Both the position numbers and the translations under genes were made by a program. Under the pieces are notes generated by a model that searched no databases, was not told the origin of the DNA, and was given only the letters and a program-made list of their open reading frames with translations. A stretch of DNA of 5,884 nt from Acidobacteriota bacterium (GTDB taxonomy: Bacteria > Acidobacteriota > Terriglobia > Terriglobales > Acidobacteriaceae): contig JAKABE010000226.1 of the NCBI GenBank assembly GCA_021801945.1, forward strand, positions 1-5,884, given 5' to 3'. Each line of letters opens with the position of its first letter. The stretch's first letter is position 1. Shown piece by piece: positions 1 through 3,858 of this stretch.

Positions 1-610
1 AGGTGGAAGAGTCGTAGCCGCTCACCCAGGCGAAGACCCAAAGCAGAAGACACAGGCCGAAGGTGGCCGCGCCGGCGATGATCTGGTTGCGGGTGAGGGT
101 GGAAATGAAGGTTCCCAGCGCCAGCAGCGCGCCGGCCTGCAACAGAAGCCCGAGATAGCCGATCACCACCGGCTTCCAGTCGGGGTTGCCATAGTGGAAC
201 AGAAAGGCCAGGTTGATCGCCGAGCACAGCAACAGGCAGCCATAAAGAGTCAGGGCCGCACACCATTTTCCCAGGATGATTTCGATGTCGCGCACCGGCG
301 AGGTGGCCAGCAGCTCAATCGTGCCGGTGCGTTTCTCCTCGGCGAACAGGCGCATGGTGATCAAGGGAATGAAAAAGAGGCCCAGGACGCTGGCATTATC
401 CAGCAGCGGCCGGATGATCTGCGCGTTGATGTTCATGCTCGCCATCTGGCCGCTCATCTGCAATTCCACGCCCTCGATGACGAAGAATCCGACCGCATTC
501 CAGAAGAAGAAGCCGAAGATCAGGGCGAACATGGTGAGCAGCAGGTAAGCGATCGGCGACGAGAAGTAGCTCTTCAGTTCCTTGCGCCAGATGATCCAGA
601 TGTTTCTCAT
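1..610 (-). CDS. ABC-2 type transporter permease, gliding-type (GldF-like), partial
   Basis: This is the membrane subunit of an ABC exporter and would form the inner-membrane channel driven by the neighbouring ATPase. Translating the minus strand from the ATG at 610-608 gives 203 codons with no stop before the window edge, so the C-terminus is missing. The N-terminus has the pattern typical of this family: a short cytoplasmic start, then KELKSYFSSPIAYLLL leading into a first membrane helix (about residues 20-45). The cytoplasmic-loop motif MRLFAEEKRTGTIELL (86-101) follows a second hydrophobic stretch (76-86), and further hydrophobic segments lie at about 117-139, 148-171 and 177-197. The start overlaps the ATPase stop as ATGA and has a good ribosome binding site. 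Family knowledge: GldF-like permeases with a GldA-like ATPase occur well outside gliding bacteria, often followed by a GldG-like auxiliary protein, which would lie beyond the left edge. The substrate cannot be told. Family call is confident; the gliding role is not implied. Confidence 0.9.
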   Translation of the reverse strand, partial: MRNIWIIWRKELKSYFSSPIAYLLLTMFALIFGFFFWNAVGFFVIEGVELQMSGQMASMNINAQIIRPLLDNASVLGLFFIPLITMRLFAEEKRTGTIELLATSPVRDIEIILGKWCAALTLYGCLLLCSAINLAFLFHYGNPDWKPVVIGYLGLLLQAGALLALGTFISTLTRNQIIAGAATFGLCLLLWVFAWVSGYDSST

Positions 611-1662
611 GATTGCGGCTCCTCGGCGGCTGGGGATGCGCTGGCGTTTTCCGTTTCGGCTTCCGCCGCGGGAGCCGGTTCTTCCTGCGCCTCGCCTCCG
701 GCCTGTTGGGTGGCGGAGTCGCTGCCCGTCAGCTGCAGGAAGATCTCCTCAAGGCTCATGGCGGCGGGACGCAATTCATTCAGATCCCAGCCGGCCTCGA
801 TGACGGCGCGGGCCAGATCGCCCCGCACCAGTTCGCCCCTGCGACTCTCCGCCTCGAAGACTGCCTTGGAGTCGTGTTGATCCTTGACCAGCACGCGGCT
901 CACGCCCGCCACCTGCTCCAGGCGCTGCTGCACACGGGCAGGATCGAGCGGAGCGCCGCGGCCCGCCACTTCCAGGACTACGGTTTCAGCGTCCCGCGCC
1001 CGCCCTTGCAGGTTGGCCACCGAGTCGGTGGCGACCACGTGGCCTTTGTTGATGATGATGACGTATTCGCAGGTCTGCTCCACCTCGGGCAGAATGTGCG
1101 TGCTCAAAATAATGGTGTGGTCGCCCGCCAGGTCCTTGATCAGGTCGCGGGTCTCGTTTATTTGTTTGGGATCCAGGCCGGCTGTGGGCTCGTCCAGAAT
1201 GAGCACGTCGGGGTTGTGGAGAATGGCCTGGGCCAGTCCCACGCGTTGTCTATATCCCTTTGAGAGCTTGCCTAGGAGTTTCTTTTTCACATCCCCTATG
1301 GAGCAGCGGCCGCTGACGTAATCGACGCGCTTGTCCAGTTCCGCTCCTTTAAGGCCCTTGAGGCGGCCCGCAAAGCGCAGGTACTCGGCCGTCTCCATTT
1401 CCAGGTAGAGCGGAGGCGTTTCGGGGAGATAGCCGATGCGTTTCCTCACCTCCATCGACTGCTCCAGCACATCGAAGCCGGCCACGGTGGCCGCTCCCGA
1501 AGTGGGCGGCAGGAAACAGGTCAGCATGCGCATGGTGGTCGTTTTCCCCGCTCCATTGGGACCTAAAAAGCCCACGATCTGGCCCTTGTCAACGGAAAAG
1601 GAAATGTGATCGACCGCGGTGGTATGTGCGTATTTGCGTGTGAGATCTTTAACTGTAATCAT
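607..1662 (-). CDS. ABC transporter ATP-binding protein (GldA/CcmA-like exporter ATPase)
   Basis: This cytoplasmic ATPase powers the adjacent ABC-2 permease. The 351-residue protein has the nucleotide-binding motifs in order: Walker A GPNGAGKT (34-41), a Q-loop region reading IGYLPE (77-82), signature LSKGYRQR (133-140), Walker B VLILDEP with the catalytic Glu (153-159), D-loop AGLD (161-164) and H-loop His189 in ILSTH. Residues about 225-312 form the C-terminal domain common in this exporter subfamily. The last 39 residues (313-351) are a low-complexity tail rich in Ala, Glu and Pro, longer than usual. I chose the ATG at 1662-1660. A TTG two codons upstream (1668-1666) is also open, but nothing supports it better, and neither has a clear ribosome binding site. 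The gene's stop overlaps the permease start by ATGA, showing an operon. The transported substrate is unknown; assignment to the ATPase family is secure. Confidence 0.95.
   Translation of the reverse strand: MITVKDLTRKYAHTTAVDHISFSVDKGQIVGFLGPNGAGKTTTMRMLTCFLPPTSGAATVAGFDVLEQSMEVRKRIGYLPETPPLYLEMETAEYLRFAGRLKGLKGAELDKRVDYVSGRCSIGDVKKKLLGKLSKGYRQRVGLAQAILHNPDVLILDEPTAGLDPKQINETRDLIKDLAGDHTIILSTHILPEVEQTCEYVIIINKGHVVATDSVANLQGRARDAETVVLEVAGRGAPLDPARVQQRLEQVAGVSRVLVKDQHDSKAVFEAESRRGELVRGDLARAVIEAGWDLNELRPAAMSLEEIFLQLTGSDSATQQAGGEAQEEPAPAAEAETENASASPAAEEPQS
619..624 (-). promoter_or_regulatory. Ribosome binding site of the ABC permease gene
   Basis: GAGGAG reads on the minus strand within the last codons of the ATPase gene, 8 bases before the permease ATG at 610-608. 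This fixes the permease start and, with the ATGA stop/start overlap, suggests translational coupling of the two subunits. Confidence 0.75.
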
Positions 1663-1697
1663 CTGCAACTGAGTGTTGGACTAACCGGAAAACTAGT

Positions 1698-1703
1698 TGT
1701 CAA
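1698..1703 (-). promoter_or_regulatory. Possible -35 element of the ABC operon promoter
   Basis: A perfect TTGACA lies on the minus strand 35 bases before the ATPase ATG. At a 17-base spacing the matching -10 would be TCCAAC (1680-1675), only a half match to TATAAT. The predicted transcript start would fall near 1668, giving almost no leader, which agrees with the absence of a ribosome binding site. The hexamer sits inside a short inverted repeat GTTGT-CA-ACAAC (1696-1707) that could be an operator. The weak -10 keeps this tentative. Confidence 0.3.
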
Positions 1704-1747
1704 CAACGAGAAGGTATCGACCCACATGGGGCAGATTGCGGTGCAAA

Positions 1748-1779
1748 GCGCCGTTGTCCAGGCAAATCCTCCCCGGCGC
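1748..1779. repeat. Short GC inverted repeat between the secreted-protein and ABC genes
   Basis: GCGCCG (1748-1753) pairs with CGGCGC (1774-1779) around a 20-base loop. On the minus strand the stem is followed by only TTTG, so it is at best a weak terminator for the secreted-protein transcript. On the plus strand TTTTT follows a few bases later (1784-1788), but no plus-strand gene lies upstream to need one. The role is unclear. Confidence 0.25.
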
Positions 1780-1849
1780 ACGGTTTTTAGTGTGGTTCAC
1801 GGATGCGGGGTTCGTCAAGCGCGGCCAATTCTTGCGCGCGCTATCGGGT

Positions 1850-2593
1850 TCACGGCACAGCTGCGGATTGGTTCGTAGGCGCCACTAGTGGCTTGGCTGG
1901 CGGCGTGAGCACAAATCCTTTGCGGACCAGCGCGAAACCCCGCTGCGGGAGCTCGGCCTGGAGAAGCTGATTCTCGGGGCCGGTGAAGAGATCGGTATGC
2001 GTGCCGGCGATCGTGGCCGTGAGGTGGTGCACCGTGATGGCGGCGCCGTTGAGCGTTCCCTGCATATCCGGATAGGTGGCTAACTGCACCGCCTCAATGG
2101 TGGCGATTTGAGACCCGGTCTTCTTCGGCAGGATGGCCCACAGGCCGCGGTTGTTCTGGTCGACGGCGAGTGTCAGTAAAGTTTCCAGGGCGCCAGGATC
2201 GAAGTCGGGCAAAAAAACAGCGCCAGGATGAGCGGGCAAACGGATGGTGCTGCGGCGGCCGTTGGCGGAGATGTCCAGGAGAAATTGGCCCGCTTCCGGC
2301 GTCGCAATGACTGTAACCGCTGACTTATTGACCACGGCGCTCAATAGCACATGGCGCAGGTGGTTGGCCGCAGTAAGGCGCTCCGTCTTTGAAAGGGAAT
2401 AGTCCAGCCCCTGCATGGTTACGCGCACCAGAGAGGTGGAATCGTAGCCTCGCGGCGTTGCCGCAAAGTTGAAGGTGGCCGTGCCTACAGGATGGCCATT
2501 TTCGGCCACCTCAAAGCTGCCCGACTGGGCCACAACGGATGGCGAAAGCAAGCCAAAAAATGCAGCCAAAGAAAGTCCAACCAGAGTGCGCAC
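1850..2593 (-). CDS. Secreted hypothetical protein with signal peptide
   Basis: I do not recognise this 247-residue protein from its sequence. It begins with a clear Sec signal peptide: Arg at position 2, a hydrophobic core (about 4-16) and a likely cleavage after VVA (residue 22, before Gln23). The mature part is rich in alternating hydrophobic residues and Thr/Ser, suggesting a mostly beta fold. The segment around 26-45 (FEVAENGHPVGTATFNF) opens like periplasmic beta-barrel families such as DUF3108 or DUF6134, but this is only a resemblance. There are no Cys residues, no lipobox and no recognisable catalytic motif. The C-terminal 20 residues are Pro/Ala-rich. The start is GTG: an in-frame TAG lies three codons upstream and the next Met is at residue 60, so the signal peptide demands this start. 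Ribosome binding is weak (AGGA 4 bases upstream, or AGGAG 13 bases upstream). It sits alone between two unrelated genes on the same strand. Expected location is the periplasm or outside the cell. Confidence 0.8.
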   Translation of the reverse strand: MRTLVGLSLAAFFGLLSPSVVAQSGSFEVAENGHPVGTATFNFAATPRGYDSTSLVRVTMQGLDYSLSKTERLTAANHLRHVLLSAVVNKSAVTVIATPEAGQFLLDISANGRRSTIRLPAHPGAVFLPDFDPGALETLLTLAVDQNNRGLWAILPKKTGSQIATIEAVQLATYPDMQGTLNGAAITVHHLTATIAGTHTDLFTGPENQLLQAELPQRGFALVRKGFVLTPPAKPLVAPTNQSAAVP

Positions 2594-2677
2594 GGTTTCC
2601 TATCCACTCCTGCGGAGTTAGACACGGAAAATGACGAAGAGTTGTGGAAAGACACGGGCAAAGATCATGGATCAAAG

Positions 2678-2717
2678 CCAGGATCGAGCCGGCTATGAAC
2701 AGGCGGCTCGATCCTGG
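2678..2717. repeat. 14-bp perfect inverted repeat (large stem-loop)
   Basis: CCAGGATCGAGCCG (2678-2691) is perfectly complementary to CGGCTCGATCCTGG (2704-2717) across a 12-base loop. A G-T wobble and an A-T pair can extend it to 16 pairs. Read as minus-strand RNA, the stem is followed by CUUUGAUCC, not a strong U-run, so a classical intrinsic terminator is doubtful. A REP-like dispersed palindrome or an mRNA-stabilising 3' structure for the dismutase transcript fits as well. Confidence 0.75.
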
Positions 2718-2733
2718 TTCATTCGGGAAGGCG

Positions 2734-2752
2734 AGAGGCCTCCGGCCCCTCT
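2734..2752. repeat. Imperfect short inverted repeat
   Basis: AGAGG (2734-2738) pairs with CCTCT (2748-2752), and CC/GG inside can add two pairs with a 2-base bulge. It is part of the stem-loop cluster behind the dismutase gene. It is short and could be chance in GC-rich DNA. Confidence 0.3.
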
Positions 2753-2763
2753 GGAATGACGAA

Positions 2764-2799
2764 GCCGGCTGCAACCGGCCGCTGAGGGCTGTCCTCAGC
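2764..2799 (-). terminator. Two adjacent stem-loops at the dismutase gene end
   Basis: On the minus strand GCTGAGG (2799-2793) pairs with CCTCAGC (2787-2781) over a 5-base loop. The stop codon TGA (2797-2795) lies inside the first arm. A second stem, GCCGG (2779-2775) with CCGGC (2768-2764) and a 6-base loop, follows directly. The sequence after it is TTCGTCATT, with no long T-run. They are placed where a terminator or 3'-protecting structure would be expected, but the lack of a U-tract makes the function uncertain. Confidence 0.4.
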
Positions 2800-3418
2800 C
2801 TTTGGCTGTGGCAAAGCGCTTGTTCACTTCGGCCCAATTGACGACATTCCACCACGCGGCCAGGTATTCGGGACGGCGATTCTGGTACTTCAGGTAATAG
2901 GCGTGCTCCCAGACGTCGTTGCCGAGGATCGGGTACAGTCCTTGCGACAGCGGCGAGTCCTGGTTGGCGGTGGTAATCACCTTGAGCTTGTCGCCTTGAA
3001 GGACCAGCCAGCCCCACCCGGAACCAAACTGTTTTGCTGCCGCATCGTTGAAGGTCTTTTTGAGAGTCTCAAAGTCGCCAAAGTCCGCGGCAATCTGGGC
3101 GGCGATGGCGCCGGTCGGGTTGCCGCCGATGCCGGGGGTATTGGGCGAGCCCATGATGGTCCAAAACATGGAGTGGTTGGAGTGCCCTCCGCCGTTGTTG
3201 CGGACCGCAGTGCGAATATCTTCGGGGACCGTGGCCAGGCCGCGCACCAGGTCATCGACCGACTTGGCGGCCAGATCGGCGTGGTTGGCCAGTGCGGCAT
3301 TGACGTTGTTGATGTACGCCTGATGGTGCTTGTCGTGGTGGAGTTTCATCGTTTCACTGTCGATGAACGGTTCGAGCGCCGAGTAATCGTAAGGAAGAGG
3401 TGCGAGTTCGTATGCCAT
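2795..3418 (-). CDS. sodA: Superoxide dismutase, Fe/Mn family (Mn-type features)
   Basis: The enzyme converts superoxide to oxygen and hydrogen peroxide, in the cytoplasm since there is no signal peptide. The 207-residue length is normal for the family. All four metal ligands are visible at the same positions as in E. coli SodA counted with Met: His27 (in LHHDKHH), His82 (in [11 protein letters not shown]), Asp168 and His172 (in [11 protein letters not shown]). The N-terminal helical domain (about 1-90) starts with the familiar [13 protein letters not shown] pattern, and the C-terminal alpha/beta domain (about 100-205) contains FGSGWGWL and [11 protein letters not shown]. Gly at 77-78 and Gln153 in TANQDSPL are Mn-type signatures, so manganese is the likely metal; cambialistic use is possible. 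The reading frame stays open 55 codons upstream, but family homology and GAGGAG 9 bases before the ATG fix this start. The gene appears monocistronic. The symbol is by analogy; sodB-type naming cannot be fully excluded. Confidence 0.97.
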   Translation of the reverse strand: MAYELAPLPYDYSALEPFIDSETMKLHHDKHHQAYINNVNAALANHADLAAKSVDDLVRGLATVPEDIRTAVRNNGGGHSNHSMFWTIMGSPNTPGIGGNPTGAIAAQIAADFGDFETLKKTFNDAAAKQFGSGWGWLVLQGDKLKVITTANQDSPLSQGLYPILGNDVWEHAYYLKYQNRRPEYLAAWWNVVNWAEVNKRFATAKG

Positions 3419-3427
3419 AGGGGAAAT

Positions 3428-3433
3428 CTCCTC
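3428..3433 (-). promoter_or_regulatory. Ribosome binding site of the superoxide dismutase gene
   Basis: GAGGAG on the minus strand lies 9 bases before the ATG at 3418-3416. It decides the start against the longer open frame that runs upstream to about 3583. Confidence 0.8.
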
Positions 3434-3440
3434 AGTTGGG

Positions 3441-3446
3441 ATTGTA
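3441..3446 (-). promoter_or_regulatory. Possible -10 element of the dismutase promoter
   Basis: TACAAT on the minus strand (5 of 6 to TATAAT) sits 22 bases before the ATG, just upstream of the ribosome binding site. No good -35 is found at 16-18 bases; TTGCCG occurs, but only 13 bases away. The leader would be very short (about 15 bases). Confidence 0.25.
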
Positions 3447-3566
3447 AATTGAGGGTCTCCGGCAAAACCAGCGCGCCTGTCTCCGCTTGAAGTTGGATCG
3501 AGCTCGCCGCTCCCTTCTGGTCGCGCCGGCTTTGCAGGTGTGCCTCTGGATCTGCCAACCCAGGTA

Positions 3567-3600
3567 TTGCCGTAGCCCTGCATTCAACGGCTACGGGCAA
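3567..3600. repeat. Inverted repeat in the divergent intergenic region
   Basis: CCGTAGCC (3570-3577) is perfectly complementary to GGCTACGG (3589-3596) across an 11-base loop. After a single bulged G (3597), three more pairs (TTG with CAA) extend the stem. It lies about 150 bases from the dismutase start and 260 from the glucosidase start. It has no T-run on either side, so it is more like a REP-type palindrome or an operator than a terminator. Confidence 0.6.
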
Positions 3601-3642
3601 GGCGTGGAGACGGCAAGTTGGCTACTCAGCACGCAGCAAACG

Positions 3643-3659
3643 CACCGCCTATGGCGGTG
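3643..3659. repeat. Short perfect hairpin, 7-bp stem
   Basis: CACCGCC (3643-3649) pairs with GGCGGTG (3653-3659) around a 3-base loop TAT. The stem is GC-rich and compact, about 200 bases upstream of the glucosidase gene. No T-run follows on either strand. Function unknown; chance formation in GC-rich DNA is possible. Confidence 0.4.
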
Positions 3660-3779
3660 GATGCGGCTTGAGCCGGCCAGGGTGCGGAAAAGTTCAAGAG
3701 GCTGTAGGCGGCAAGCGGTCGGCCGGAAAGGAAAATTAGGCGATCGCGGGAGGCATCCCAGCAGCGCCATACAGCGTCG

Positions 3780-3785
3780 TATAAA
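3780..3785 (+). promoter_or_regulatory. Possible -10 element of the glucosidase gene
   Basis: TATAAA is the most AT-rich hexamer upstream of the plus-strand gene. It would give a leader of about 65 bases. No TTGACA-like -35 is present at the right distance, so this is a weak candidate. Confidence 0.2.
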
Positions 3786-3858
3786 AGTGGCGCGTAACTC
3801 GGTTCCCCTCGCTCATGTGCCTTTTTCCCATTCTCTCCTGGCAGCGCGGTAGCCGGTC

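Larger units (their letters stand above)
2594..2794. other. Intergenic region packed with inverted repeats
   Basis: This gap lies downstream of the dismutase gene and upstream of the secreted-protein gene, both on the minus strand. It has no supportable gene. It holds several potential stem-loops listed separately, an octamer AGACACGG repeated 30 bases apart (2620-2627 and 2650-2657), and a decamer AATGACGAAG repeated at 2630-2639 and 2755-2764. None of the stems is followed by a strong T-run on the minus strand. The region may combine weak termination or RNA-stabilising structure for the dismutase message with the promoter of the secreted protein. Confidence 0.5.
3419..3858. other. 440-base divergent intergenic region, no supportable gene
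   Basis: This stretch separates the dismutase gene (minus) from the glucosidase gene (plus) and must hold the promoters of both. It contains the dismutase ribosome binding site and a candidate -10, two inverted repeats (3567-3600 and 3643-3659), and an AT-rich TATAAA (3780-3785) about 75 bases before the glucosidase start. A pyrimidine-rich tract lies at about 3820-3840. An open frame at 3487-3852 on the plus strand translates to Arg/Ser-rich, low-complexity protein with no family look, so I do not call it. I see no tRNA shape or recognisable riboswitch. Confidence 0.55.

Noticed and set aside
194..1263. Plus-strand open frames of 228 and 216 codons (194-880 and 613-1263)
   Set aside because: They are antisense to the ABC permease and ATPase genes, which carry unmistakable family motifs.
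1784..1788. TTTTT after a GC inverted repeat as a plus-strand terminator
   Set aside because: No plus-strand gene lies upstream to be terminated, the loop is 20 bases and the T-run does not follow the stem directly.
2511..3017. Minus-strand open frame of 168 codons
   Set aside because: It overlaps the dismutase gene in another frame, runs through the palindromic gap and into the secreted-protein gene; not coding-like.
2903..3490. Plus-strand open frame of 195 codons
   Set aside because: Antisense to the superoxide dismutase gene; composition is that of a mirrored coding frame.
3419..3583. Upstream 55-codon extension of the dismutase frame
   Set aside because: The added residues are Gly/Pro/Arg-rich and absent from the family, and GAGGAG marks the internal ATG at 3418.
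3487..3852. Plus-strand open frame of 121 codons in the divergent gap
   Set aside because: No ribosome binding site is seen, the translation is basic and low in complexity, and it crosses both inverted repeats. It resembles no family.
3600..3858. Possible tRNA or other RNA gene before the glucosidase gene
   Set aside because: No cloverleaf, T-loop consensus or CCA-adjacent acceptor stem could be drawn on either strand.
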